This document shows positions 1-7,809 of a stretch of 64,000 nt of DNA, in pieces. Below the pieces are notes generated by a model, which saw nothing but the letters and a program-made list of their open reading frames with translations, had not been told where the DNA came from and did no database searches. Numbering within the stretch: the stretch's first letter is position 1; the number at the start of each line of letters is the position of its first letter. The DNA is taken from positions 372,001 through 436,000 of the forward strand of contig NZ_RBCI01000002.1 of NCBI RefSeq assembly GCF_003628535.1, given 5' to 3'. Position numbers and translations under genes: made by a program. The DNA comes from Flavisolibacter nicotianae (lineage in GTDB: Bacteria; Bacteroidota; Bacteroidia; Chitinophagales; Chitinophagaceae).

Positions 1-1
1 C

Positions 2-118
2 GCAGTTTTTGGTGGAGATCAGCACCTCTTGTGGTGCTTGCTGTTTCTGCTGGCGGCTGTAAGCCCAGGTCCTTTTTCAAATAACCGGCCGGCAGGCCTG
101 ATATGTTTCTTGGTGTAA
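2..118 (+). CDS. Possible C-terminal end of a membrane protein (partial)
   Basis: The reading frame is open from the left edge to a TAA at 116-118 and gives about 38 residues with a strongly hydrophobic middle (LLWCLLFLLAAV). This could be the last membrane segment of a polysaccharide polymerase or ligase, which would suit the sugar-phosphate transferase that follows 36 bases later. Another frame is open to position 84, so the assignment is weak and rests only on hydrophobicity and context. Confidence 0.3.
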   Translation, partial: AVFGGDQHLLWCLLFLLAAVSPGPFSNNRPAGLICFLV

Positions 119-154
119 GAACAAAAAATTTGATTTCAAACCATTACTTACCGC

Positions 155-1546
155 ATGATGAACAATCGTTACTCCCGCATACTACAGTTCTACGAAATCA
201 CGATGGATTTTACCACGCTCAACATTGTGTATTTTCTGACACGCTACCTGATGCGGGACAGTATCTCCCTTGCCAGTACGGAATATTCCTATTTCTGGCT
301 ATGGCTCAATACCGCCTGGCTGCTTACCAGTTGGCTAAGCCAGTTATACGGGGAAAATTCCATGGCTTCCTTCGAAGGCTTTTCCCGCCGAAGCATGCAT
401 ACCTATTTTTACTGGGCCGTACTGGTTTTGACCTACCTGTTTTTTACCCGCCAGTTAGCGATATCCCGGTTGTTTATCCTGGTGATCATGGTGAGTTACG
501 GATGCATGCTTTTGCTGAACCGCCTGCTGTTTTTGATGGTGCGAGGCTATTTACGGGAAAAGCAGCTCTTTTGCCGAAAGGTCATTATCCTCGGCTACAA
601 CGAAACTGCCAAAAAGCTTACGACCTATCTCGAAGACGAAGACAACCTAACCGAGATCGTCGGCTATTGTGAAAAGGAAGAGAATGTGAGCGAGCTAACG
701 CATTACCCTGTGCTGTCGCGGCTGGAAAACGCGATGCAGGTTGCCATGCAATACAACGTGGAAGAAATCTATTCAACCATCGCTCCCGAACACAATTTTG
801 CTATTTACCAGTTGATGAAAGAGGCCGAGCAGGCCTGCATTCGCTTTCGTTTTATCCCGGACATGAGCTTTTTCATCAACCGGTCCTACCATGTCGAATA
901 CATGAAGGATATACCGGTGCTGACCATGCGCCGCGAACCGCTGGAGGACAGCCTCAACCGGATGAAGAAACGCATCATGGATGTGTTGGTGAGTTCCTTC
1001 GTGATTGTTTTTTTACTGTCGTGGATGATTCCCCTGCTGGGATTGCTGATCTGGCTGGAATCTCCGGGACCGATTTTTTTCCGGCAAATGCGCAGCGGCC
1101 GCAATAACAAGCCGTTTAAATGCATCAAGTTTCGCAGCATGAAGCGAAGCCAGGACGCCAATTCGAGGCAGGCAACGAAGAATGATGATCGACTTACAAA
1201 AATTGGCCGCTTCATTCGTAAAACCAGTCTCGACGAATTTCCGCAGTTCCTCAATGTGTTTGTGGGAGAAATGAGTCTCGTAGGGCCGCGGCCACACATG
1301 CTGAAGCATACCGATGATTATTCCAAACTGCTGGAGGAGTACATGGTGCGTCACTTTGCCAAACCGGGCATCACCGGCTGGGCACAGGTGAATGGTTACC
1401 GCGGCGAAACGCGAACACTCGAGCAAATGCAGGGAAGGGTTCAGTACGATATCTGGTACCTTGAAAACTGGAGCCTTTGGCAGGATGTACGGATCATGTT
1501 TCTTACCGTCATCAATATATTTCGCGGGGAGCAAAATGCCTTTTAG
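155..1546 (+). CDS. Undecaprenyl-phosphate sugar phosphotransferase (WcaJ/PssY-like)
   Basis: This 463-residue protein belongs to the exopolysaccharide polyprenyl glycosylphosphotransferases, which move a sugar-1-phosphate from a nucleotide sugar to undecaprenyl phosphate at the inner membrane as the first step of exopolysaccharide or capsule synthesis. The N-terminal half holds four hydrophobic segments (roughly residues 15-125) and a CoA-binding-like middle domain. A further membrane segment lies near 275-300. The C-terminal catalytic bacterial sugar transferase domain is complete, with PGPIFFRQMRSGRNN, KFRSM, DEFPQFLNVF, GEMSLVGPRPH and KPGITGWAQVNGY. Length is typical for the full-size family. 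The start ATG ATG follows an A-rich leader. The sugar carried cannot be read from the sequence. The gene runs convergently into the DNA glycosylase, with 27 bases between stops. Confidence 0.9.
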   Translation: MMNNRYSRILQFYEITMDFTTLNIVYFLTRYLMRDSISLASTEYSYFWLWLNTAWLLTSWLSQLYGENSMASFEGFSRRSMHTYFYWAVLVLTYLFFTRQLAISRLFILVIMVSYGCMLLLNRLLFLMVRGYLREKQLFCRKVIILGYNETAKKLTTYLEDEDNLTEIVGYCEKEENVSELTHYPVLSRLENAMQVAMQYNVEEIYSTIAPEHNFAIYQLMKEAEQACIRFRFIPDMSFFINRSYHVEYMKDIPVLTMRREPLEDSLNRMKKRIMDVLVSSFVIVFLLSWMIPLLGLLIWLESPGPIFFRQMRSGRNNKPFKCIKFRSMKRSQDANSRQATKNDDRLTKIGRFIRKTSLDEFPQFLNVFVGEMSLVGPRPHMLKHTDDYSKLLEEYMVRHFAKPGITGWAQVNGYRGETRTLEQMQGRVQYDIWYLENWSLWQDVRIMFLTVINIFRGEQNAF

Positions 1547-1573
1547 CAGGGCAAATGCCGCGTGGTGTTTTTG

Positions 1574-2203
1574 TTAGTGCAGGATCCTGATCTTCTTTTT
1601 TTGAATGTAAAAATGCCACAACATCATAGTGGCAATGGAGCGGTAGGGTTTCCAGTTTATGGCTCTTTTTTCCCACTCTTCTTTTGACCGTTTTTCACCG
1701 TTCACCATTTCCAGTGCCCTCACCAGTGCCAGGTCACCCAGGGGGAAAATATCTGTTCGTTGCAAGGCGTGCAGGAGATAGATGTCAACCGTCCAGTCGC
1801 CGATGCCCTTGAGGGCTTTCAGCTCTTTTCTCACCACCTCATCCCCCTCTTGTTCAAACCGTTTTAAACTGACTTTTTTCGACAGGAGTGCCTGCGCCAG
1901 TTCTCTTGTATACACGATTTTTTGCCGGCTGAAATAGCAGCTTCGCAACTCTTCGTCGTTAAGTCTCAGGAAGGCAGCAGGACTCGGATTCGGCAATCTT
2001 GCTTTTAATCTTTGATAGGCTGCATACGCAGAAGCCAGCGAAACCTGTTGCTCCAAAATCGTCAGCACCAGGGTTTCAAACCGGTTGGGCCGCGTCCACA
2101 TCGGTGGGTAGCCATACTCGGACAGGATCCACTGCAGGTGCGGATCGTGTGCTGCCAGTTGGTCGCAGAGAGAAGTGAAATTCTGTTCGTGAAACTGCTG
2201 CAT
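1574..2203 (-). CDS. DNA-3-methyladenine glycosylase-like HhH-GPD protein
   Basis: The 209-residue protein is a helix-hairpin-helix base-excision glycosylase of the AlkA type, removing alkylated purines from DNA. The hairpin lies at about residues 131-140 (LKGIGDWTVD), and the catalytic aspartate is probably Asp157 in FPLGDLAL. There is no C-terminal iron-sulfur cysteine cluster, so it is not an EndoIII/MutY enzyme. It is shorter than E. coli AlkA and lacks that protein's N-terminal domain, as is common for compact AlkA2-like enzymes. Its ATG lies only 3 bases beyond the paaC stop on the same strand, so it is very probably co-transcribed with paaABC. An alkyl-damage enzyme in an operon that makes a ring epoxide is noteworthy. 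The family is sure; the true substrate is inferred. Confidence 0.87.
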   Translation of the reverse strand: MQQFHEQNFTSLCDQLAAHDPHLQWILSEYGYPPMWTRPNRFETLVLTILEQQVSLASAYAAYQRLKARLPNPSPAAFLRLNDEELRSCYFSRQKIVYTRELAQALLSKKVSLKRFEQEGDEVVRKELKALKGIGDWTVDIYLLHALQRTDIFPLGDLALVRALEMVNGEKRSKEEWEKRAINWKPYRSIATMMLWHFYIQKKKIRILH

Positions 2204-2206
2204 GCC

Positions 2207-3025
2207 TTACCAGGTGGTGTTGGGATAAACTCTTTGCAGGTATTGCATTTCGGCAAGAAGGTAGCCCAGGTGCTCCGTGTGTTGGCCGCTCTTGCCACCA
2301 CTTTGCGACCAGGATTGTTTCGGCGGTTCAAGGGTCGCTTCTGCAAACACGGCCTCCACTTTTTTTAACCAAGCTTCCCGCAACAACAATACGTCTACTC
2401 CAAATCCTTCTGTGGCGGCCGCCTGCTCGTAGCCGGCCGCAGTAAAAAATTCTCCTGTAAACATCCACAGGTCGGCCAGGGCTTCCTGCATTCGCCGGTG
2501 GCTTTCTTCCGTTCCATCGCCAAGACGCACGACCCATTCGCTGCTCCAGCGCAAATGATAGGCCACTTCCTTGCTGCTTTTTTCCGCGATCGCCGCTAAC
2601 TGCGGATCGCTGCTTTGCAGCAGTTCCTGGTAGAACAAATGCTGAAATGCACTGAAAAAGAACTGTCGCAAAACGGTAAACGCCCAGTCGCCTTTTGGTA
2701 GCTCTGTGAGCAGCAGGTTACGATACTGGTGTTCATCGCGAAGAAAGGCCAGGTCGTCTTCCTGCAATTCGCGGTGAAAGCTTTTCCAGGGTCGCGGAAG
2801 GGAGCCCTCCAGCGAATTTTTATCGTGATCGGAAAGGCTGTTGTATAACGCAGCCGCATGCTGGTAATAATTGCGTGCCTGTCCCAGCAGATCCAGGGCA
2901 ATATTGGTGATCGCAATGTCCTGCTCCAGCACAGGGCCGTGGCCCGTCCATTCGCTGTTGCGTTGCGCAAGGATCAGGGCATTGTCGGCAAGATGGAGGG
3001 TATAAATAAATAGCTCTTTGTTCAT
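2207..3025 (-). CDS. paaC: Phenylacetyl-CoA 1,2-epoxidase structural subunit PaaC
   Basis: PaaC is the non-catalytic ferritin-fold partner of PaaA in the multicomponent monooxygenase that epoxidises phenylacetyl-CoA. The 272-residue product matches the family along its length (LALDLLGQARNYYQ-type segment near residue 45, LRDEHQYRNLLLTELP near 95, then SAFQHLFYQELL and EVAYHLRWSSEWVVRLGDGTEESH). I place the start at the ATG giving MNKELFIYTLHLADNAL, five codons inside the longest frame, because homology begins there. It follows paaB by 87 bases; that gap holds a long inverted repeat. The glycosylase gene follows at once. No paaD appears after it, unlike the classical paaABCDE order. Confidence 0.93.
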   Translation of the reverse strand: MNKELFIYTLHLADNALILAQRNSEWTGHGPVLEQDIAITNIALDLLGQARNYYQHAAALYNSLSDHDKNSLEGSLPRPWKSFHRELQEDDLAFLRDEHQYRNLLLTELPKGDWAFTVLRQFFFSAFQHLFYQELLQSSDPQLAAIAEKSSKEVAYHLRWSSEWVVRLGDGTEESHRRMQEALADLWMFTGEFFTAAGYEQAAATEGFGVDVLLLREAWLKKVEAVFAEATLEPPKQSWSQSGGKSGQHTEHLGYLLAEMQYLQRVYPNTTW

Positions 3026-3042
3026 GCAAGTAAAAGGCAATC

Positions 3043-3105
3043 GTCAAAAGTAAAAAGGCAAAAGAGGAAGGAAGCGTTTTTGAATTTTGCCTTTTCCCTT
3101 TTGAC
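3043..3105. repeat. Intercistronic inverted repeat between paaB and paaC (locus A1)
   Basis: The arms 3043-3063 and 3085-3105 are reverse complements at 19 of 21 positions, starting with GTCAAAAG and ending with CTTTTGAC. The arms are A/G-rich word strings with a 21-base loop containing CGTTTTTGAA. The element sits inside a same-strand operon, so it is not a simple operon terminator. It shares the CGTTT-TTGAATTTTG core with loci at 3496, 18517 and 63939. Confidence 0.75.
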
Positions 3106-3112
3106 TGGTTCG

Positions 3113-3475
3113 TTACATGTGATTTACTTCATCCGGAAGGTCGTAAAAGGTAGGATGGCGATAGACCTTGTCTTCGGCCGGTTCGTAAAAGCTTTCCGCT
3201 TCATCGGGGTTGGAGGCATGAATGTATTTGCTTTCCACCACCCAGATGCTCACGCCTTCCATGCGTCTTGTATAGACGTCCCGTGCATTTTCGACGGCCA
3301 TCTGCGCATCGGCTGCATGCAAAGAGCCGACGTGCTTGTGATCGAGACCTTGTTTGCTGCGGATAAACACTTCCCAAAGCGGCCATTCGTTTGCGGCTGC
3401 TTTTCCCGTGTCGCCGCCTGTTGGCGCTTCTTTGTCACCGTAATCGCCGTAGTAATATTTCCTGAAATAGTTCAT
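3113..3475 (-). CDS. paaB: Phenylacetyl-CoA epoxidase subunit PaaB
   Basis: PaaB is the small subunit that bridges PaaAC heterodimers in the phenylacetyl-CoA epoxidase. The 120-residue protein has the family core EWPLWEVFIRSKQGLDHKHVGSLHA followed by DAQMAVENARDVYTRR and GVSIWVVES. The N-terminal 30 residues (YYYGDYGDKEAPTGGD) are a charged, Gly-rich extension. Length is slightly above the typical 95-residue proteobacterial form. It lies between paaA and paaC on the same strand, separated from each by about 87 bases, and both gaps hold related repeat sequence. Confidence 0.93.
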   Translation of the reverse strand: MNYFRKYYYGDYGDKEAPTGGDTGKAAANEWPLWEVFIRSKQGLDHKHVGSLHAADAQMAVENARDVYTRRMEGVSIWVVESKYIHASNPDEAESFYEPAEDKVYRHPTFYDLPDEVNHM

Positions 3476-3495
3476 TGCTGATTTTATTGAAGTCG

Positions 3496-3556
3496 AAATT
3501 CAAATGTGAAAGTCAAAACAGTGGACGTTTCTTTTGAATTTTGCTTTTTTACTTTT
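3496..3556. repeat. Repeat element between paaA and paaB (locus A2)
   Basis: This gap carries GTCAAAAC, then ACGTTTCTTTTGAATTTTGC, the same word order as loci A1 (3043), A3 (18517) and A5 (63939). Only short arms pair here (AATTCAAA near 3498 with TTTGAATT near 3533), so it looks like a degraded member of the family. It sits within the paa operon. Confidence 0.55.
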
Positions 3557-3562
3557 AATAGA

Positions 3563-4510
3563 CTACGCTGCCTGTTGCTTGTTTCTTGCAGCCCTCTTCT
3601 CCGCATGTGCTTTCGCGGCTTCCCGCACCCAGGCACCATCGTCCCAGGCCTTTTTCCGGGCATCGAGCCGTTGCTTGTTGCAAGGGCCGTTGCCGCTGAC
3701 CACGTTCCAGAATTCTTCCCAGTTGATCTTTCCAAAATCGTAGTGACTGCGCTCCTCGTTCCATTTCAGATCGGGATCGGGCAGAGTCATGCCCAGCAAT
3801 TTTACCTGCTCGGCGATCATGTCCACGAAACGCTGGCGCAGTTCGTCGTTGCTAAATCGCTTGATCTTCCATTTCATGCTTTGTTCGCTGTGCAGACTTT
3901 CGCTGTCGTGCGGACCAAACATCATGAGGCTGGGCCACCACCAGCGGTCGATGGCGTCCTGCACCATGGCCCGTTGTTCCGGCGTTCCCCTGCTCAGCAC
4001 CAGCAAGGATTCGAATCCCTGGCGCTGGTGAAAGCTTTCTTCTTTGCACACCCGGATCATGGCGCGGCTGTAAGGTCCATACGAAGTCCGGCACAGCGGC
4101 ACCTGGTTCATGATGGCGGCACCATCCACCAGCCAGCCAATGGCGCCCATGTCGGCCCAGGTAAGCGTGGGATAATTAAAGATGGAAGAATATTTGGCCT
4201 TGCCGCTGTGTAACTGCCCGATCATTTCGTCGCGGCTGATGCCCAGCGTTTCGGCAGCGCTGTAGAGATAAAGACCGTGGCCGGCTTCGTCCTGCACCTT
4301 CGCAATGAGAATTTGTTTGCGTTTGAGGGAAGGCGCACGGCTGATCCAGTTGCCTTCGGGCAGCATGCCAACGATCTCGCTGTGCGCATGCTGCGAGATC
4401 TGGCGGATCAGGGTTTGCCGGTATTTCTCCGGCATCCAGTCTTTGGGTTCAATGCGCACATCGGCGTCGATCTTTTCCTGGAAGTGGGATTCGAAATTCT
4501 GTACAGGCAT
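3563..4510 (-). CDS. paaA: Phenylacetyl-CoA 1,2-epoxidase catalytic subunit PaaA
   Basis: PaaA carries the diiron centre that inserts oxygen into the ring of phenylacetyl-CoA, the step that commits phenylacetate to the aerobic-hybrid pathway. The 315-residue protein has the ferritin-like iron ligand motifs DEAGH (in [20 protein letters not shown]) and EESFH (in [15 protein letters not shown]). It matches the family through the C-terminal [15 protein letters not shown]. The start is taken at the ATG giving [14 protein letters not shown], because the 15 residues upstream in the longest frame show no family similarity. It is the first gene of the paaABC-glycosylase operon and is divergent from the small membrane protein at 4714. 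The rest of the pathway (paaG, paaZ, paaK) is not in this window. Confidence 0.95.
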   Translation of the reverse strand: MPVQNFESHFQEKIDADVRIEPKDWMPEKYRQTLIRQISQHAHSEIVGMLPEGNWISRAPSLKRKQILIAKVQDEAGHGLYLYSAAETLGISRDEMIGQLHSGKAKYSSIFNYPTLTWADMGAIGWLVDGAAIMNQVPLCRTSYGPYSRAMIRVCKEESFHQRQGFESLLVLSRGTPEQRAMVQDAIDRWWWPSLMMFGPHDSESLHSEQSMKWKIKRFSNDELRQRFVDMIAEQVKLLGMTLPDPDLKWNEERSHYDFGKINWEEFWNVVSGNGPCNKQRLDARKKAWDDGAWVREAAKAHAEKRAARNKQQAA

Positions 4511-4713
4511 AATGCAATCGTTCTCTGCAAATTTAATGCAACAGCAGGCAGCCACATGTTAATTGATGGTAAGTTTTGATGCCGGTTAGATTGCTGTTCA
4601 GGGGTTGGCTGCGAGTTGCCTTTTGACCGGAATAAAACGGCTGCGAACGCTCCAAATCAGTTTTGCCGCTTCCCGAAGATCTTCGTAATTTTTACCAACT
4701 AAAACCATCTAAC

Positions 4714-5235
4714 ATGAACTTTCAAACAATGAGCAAACAGCGAAAAATGATTCTGATAGCAGCGGCTGTCGGAGTGATTGCCATGTTCTTACCCTGGTGG
4801 TCCATTTCTCTGGGCATTTTTGGAGGCGGAAGCGTAAACGGCATGCACGGTGAGGGCCTTCTTGTTTTTCTCTGTTTTTTGGCAGCCGGCGCATTCGCTT
4901 ACATCGGTGATCAGACAAAAAACCTGGATCGCACCAACTGGATGCTGGCATTGATTGCCGGCGGTATTGCTTCGCTTGTGATGATCATCCGGTTTCTGAG
5001 CTGGCTTGATATTCTGAGCGCACTTAGCTTTGGTTTTTACCTTGCCATGGCTGCTTCATTTGCCATTGTTGCATTTGCCTATACACACCGTGCAGCAGGC
5101 GAAACCCTGCAAGGCGGGTTCGATACATTGAAGAACAAGTTTACCAATCAGCCTTCGTCCACACCAAGCGATGCCACACCAACCACCAAAGTGATCAACC
5201 CCACCAGCAGCGATCCATCAAAGCCGGTTGTTTGA
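4714..5235 (+). CDS. Hypothetical four-helix membrane protein
   Basis: I do not recognise a named family. The 173-residue product has four hydrophobic segments (about 12-30, 47-65, 76-95 and 100-122). A hydrophilic Ser/Thr/Pro-rich tail of about 45 residues (TNQPSSTPSDATPTTK) follows. The start is put at the ATG giving MNFQTMSKQRKM because it follows an A-rich leader (ACTAAAACCATCTAAC), while the upstream ATG would add a charged stretch before the first helix. It sits alone between paaA and paaE on the opposite strand and splits the paa genes. A rho-independent terminator follows at 5297. Confidence 0.7.
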   Translation: MNFQTMSKQRKMILIAAAVGVIAMFLPWWSISLGIFGGGSVNGMHGEGLLVFLCFLAAGAFAYIGDQTKNLDRTNWMLALIAGGIASLVMIIRFLSWLDILSALSFGFYLAMAASFAIVAFAYTHRAAGETLQGGFDTLKNKFTNQPSSTPSDATPTTKVINPTSSDPSKPVV

Positions 5236-5296
5236 TTTTTTAAACCGGATTTGTGGGGTGGGATGAGATGCGCGGGATCACCTTTACCCAATATGC

Positions 5297-5332
5297 AACG
5301 AGGCGCTCTTTCACAGAACGCCTCGTTATTTA
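5297..5332 (+). terminator. Rho-independent terminator after the 4714 membrane gene
   Basis: The 9-base arms AACGAGGCG (5297-5305) and CGCCTCGTT (5319-5327) pair perfectly around a 13-base loop and are followed by ATTTATT. The T tract is short but the stem is strong. Confidence 0.8.
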
Positions 5333-5342
5333 TTGGCCCTAT

Positions 5343-5392
5343 TATCAAATATCTTTTAATATCTAATATCTTACTATCCCAATATCTCCCTA
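5343..5392. repeat. Tandem AATATCT-word tract
   Basis: The word AATATCT, or a one-base variant, occurs about five times in 50 bases between the terminator and the paaE stop. It resembles one arm of the word-built inverted repeats seen elsewhere, but no matching opposite arm is visible nearby. Confidence 0.5.
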
Positions 5393-5393
5393 G

Positions 5394-6473
5394 CTACTTC
5401 GTATCAAAATCAATTACCACTTTTTCCGTTTGCGGATGCGACTGGCAGGTGAGTATGTAGCCCTTTTCCACTTCATCGGGTTCGAGGCCCCAGTTCACAT
5501 CCATCGACACGTTGCCTTCCACTAGTTTGGCCTTGCAGGTGGTGCATACGCCGCCTTTACAGGCGTAGGGCAGGTCGGCGCCGTGTTTCAGGGCGGCATC
5601 CAGGATGCTTTCGCTTTCATAGGCCAGGTCGAAATCGAACCAGATTCCGTCAACCTTGATGTTGATGGCGGCTTTAGGACCTTCGTCCGAAACGGTGCCC
5701 GGTTGCTGGCTGCTTGTTACCTGTTTTTGGCCTGGAACGGTAAAGAGTTCGAAATGGATTTTTTCTGCCGCAACGCCCCTGCCGGCCAGGTAGCCCTGGA
5801 TGCAGAAGATCATCTCCTCGGGTCCGCAGAGGAAAAATGCATCGCTGTTTTCCAGGTCAATGACCTTATCGAAAAGAAGCGCCAGTTTCTCCGTGTCGAT
5901 GCGGCCGGAATTGATTGGCACATCGGTTTTTTCGCGGCTCAGGATATGGTAAACCCGGAAGCGATCAATGAATTTGTCTTTCAGCGCCTCCAGTTCTTCT
6001 TTGAAAATGATGGAAGCCTTTGTTCGATTGCCGTACACCAGCGTAAAGCTGCTTTGCGGTTCCGTGAGCAGGGAGGTTTTGATGATCGAAAGAATGGGAG
6101 TGATGCCGCTGCCGGCAGCGAAGGCAACGTAGGCCTTCTTTTGTGCGGCATCGAGCGCTGTATAAAATTTCCCCGTGGGCGGCAACACCTCCAGTTGGTC
6201 GCCGGCTTTTAATTCTTCGTTGGCCCAGGTGGAGAACAGGCCGCCTTCCACTTTCTTTACCGCCACCTTCAGCCTGTTGTCGAAAGGGCTGGTGCAGATC
6301 GAATAGTTGCGGCGTAATTCCTGCCCGTTCAGTGTTTTCCGGATGGTGAGATTTTGACCCTGCACGAATTGAAACGTGTCTTTCAACCCGGCCGGTACAG
6401 CAAATTCGATGGAGACGCAATCGTCTGTTTCGCGTTCAACTTTTTTAACAGCTAAAGAATGAAAATGGATCAT
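5394..6473 (-). CDS. paaE: Phenylacetyl-CoA epoxidase reductase PaaE
   Basis: PaaE passes electrons from NADPH through FAD and a [2Fe-2S] cluster to the PaaA diiron centre. The 359-residue protein has the class IA-type order: FAD-binding domain with RRNYSICTSP, nucleotide-binding domain with GSGITPILSI and FFLCGPEEMI, then a C-terminal plant-type ferredoxin domain. The cluster cysteines are near residues 305, 310, 313 and 343 (ACKGGVCTTCKAKL and ILTCQSHP). The start is taken at the ATG giving MIHFHSLAVKKVERET; the 23 residues before it in the longest frame do not look like protein. It is separated from paaA by an opposite-strand membrane gene, so it must have its own promoter. Confidence 0.93.
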   Translation of the reverse strand: MIHFHSLAVKKVERETDDCVSIEFAVPAGLKDTFQFVQGQNLTIRKTLNGQELRRNYSICTSPFDNRLKVAVKKVEGGLFSTWANEELKAGDQLEVLPPTGKFYTALDAAQKKAYVAFAAGSGITPILSIIKTSLLTEPQSSFTLVYGNRTKASIIFKEELEALKDKFIDRFRVYHILSREKTDVPINSGRIDTEKLALLFDKVIDLENSDAFFLCGPEEMIFCIQGYLAGRGVAAEKIHFELFTVPGQKQVTSSQQPGTVSDEGPKAAINIKVDGIWFDFDLAYESESILDAALKHGADLPYACKGGVCTTCKAKLVEGNVSMDVNWGLEPDEVEKGYILTCQSHPQTEKVVIDFDTK

Positions 6474-6780
6474 AGCGCAACCGCAAAAGACCAAAGATAA
6501 AGGCTGTGCAGGATTGCGATGCAGGTTGGCGGCACGTTCCATGCGTTCCGTTCTTCCACGCTGCCAGGATTCATTTTGTTAAAAGATCAAATTGACCGTC
6601 TGTCAGTCAGGGGCATGAAGGATGACCGGGGCGGCTCATGCCGCTGCGGCTTTGGGTTTTGTGAGCAGAAAAGCCGTAGGTTTGCACGCCAATTTTTCCG
6701 TACGAAGTACAAACGGGGTGCAACGGTGCAAGCCTTTTTCCCCGCTCTGTGCTTTGTGCCGCGTACTTCAAAATCAAATT

Positions 6781-7704
6781 ATGTCGCTTATTGTTGTGGG
6801 CACCATGGCCTTCGATGCCATTGAAACGCCTTTTGGGAAAACAGATCAGATCATCGGCGGTTCGGCTACCTACGTGGCGTATTCCGCGTCCAACTTTGTC
6901 AAGCCTATTCAGCAGGTCTCCATTGTCGGCTACGATTTTCCCGGTGGGGAAATGGCCGACCTGCAGGCCCGCGGCGTGCAGCTTGACGGCGTGGAAATCG
7001 TCAAGGAAAAAAAATCGTTCTTCTGGAGCGGCCGTTATCACATGGACATGAACACCCGTGATACGCTGATTACAGACCTGAATGTGCTGGCCGACTTCAA
7101 CCCGCAAATCCCCGATGCCTACCAGGGCGCCGAATTCCTGATGCTGGGAAACCTGATGCCCAGGCTGCAGAAAAGCGTGATTGAGCAACTGGCGCAGCGT
7201 CCGCGGCTGATAGTTTTGGATACCATGAATTTCTGGATGGAAACGGCCCTCGACGACTTGAAGGAGGTGCTGACCATGGTGGATGTGCTAATGGTGAACG
7301 ACGGCGAAGCCAGGGAGTTGAGCCACGAGTTCTCGCTGGTGAAGGCCGCCAAAAAAATTCTTGCGATGGGTCCCAAATTTCTCATCATCAAAAAAGGCGA
7401 ACACGGCGCCCTGCTCTTCCATGGAGAGCAGGTGTTTTTTGCACCGGCGCTGCCGCTGGAAGATGTGTTTGACCCAACCGGTGCCGGCGACACATTTGCC
7501 GGGGGGGTTATCGGTCACATTGCCCGCACCAAGGATATTTCTTTCGAAAACATGAAGACCGCCATCATCGTGGGTTCGGCCATGGCTTCTTTCTGCGTGG
7601 AAAAGTTTGGTCCCGAACGGTTAAAGGAAATTACCAAAGAAGATATCGACAAACGCCTGGCACAGTTCCAGGAGCTGGTCAGCTTCGACATTGAACTGGT
7701 CTGA
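6781..7704 (+). CDS. PfkB-family sugar kinase
   Basis: The 307-residue protein is a ribokinase-fold (PfkB family) ATP-dependent kinase of a sugar or nucleoside. The C-terminal signature DPTGAGDTFAGGVIGH contains the catalytic aspartate and the anion hole, and the N-terminal signature GGSATYVAYSASNF aligns with the substrate-binding region. The start chosen (MSLIVVGTMAFDAIETPFG) is the first residue of the family fold; the longest frame would add 53 residues of non-protein character. The substrate cannot be told from sequence. It is a single transcription unit with a terminator directly downstream. Confidence 0.88.
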   Translation: MSLIVVGTMAFDAIETPFGKTDQIIGGSATYVAYSASNFVKPIQQVSIVGYDFPGGEMADLQARGVQLDGVEIVKEKKSFFWSGRYHMDMNTRDTLITDLNVLADFNPQIPDAYQGAEFLMLGNLMPRLQKSVIEQLAQRPRLIVLDTMNFWMETALDDLKEVLTMVDVLMVNDGEARELSHEFSLVKAAKKILAMGPKFLIIKKGEHGALLFHGEQVFFAPALPLEDVFDPTGAGDTFAGGVIGHIARTKDISFENMKTAIIVGSAMASFCVEKFGPERLKEITKEDIDKRLAQFQELVSFDIELV

Positions 7705-7750
7705 ACCAGGATGCCTGTGAAATAAATACGCTAGAATAAACTCTCGTGCA

Positions 7751-7778
7751 AAAGCCGTTCTGAAAAGAGCGGCTTTTT
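7751..7778 (+). terminator. Rho-independent terminator of the PfkB kinase gene
   Basis: AAAGCCGTTC (7751-7760) pairs with GAGCGGCTTT (7767-7776) through one G-U pair, followed by a T tract. Confidence 0.8.
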
Positions 7779-7809
7779 ATTGTACTGACGTCATCCCGCA
7801 AATCCCTGT

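Noticed and set aside
5343-5392. Repeated AATATCT words as a CRISPR array
   Set aside because: The copies are 7 bases long with no regular spacers and no cas genes in the window. The same applies to the other word tracts.
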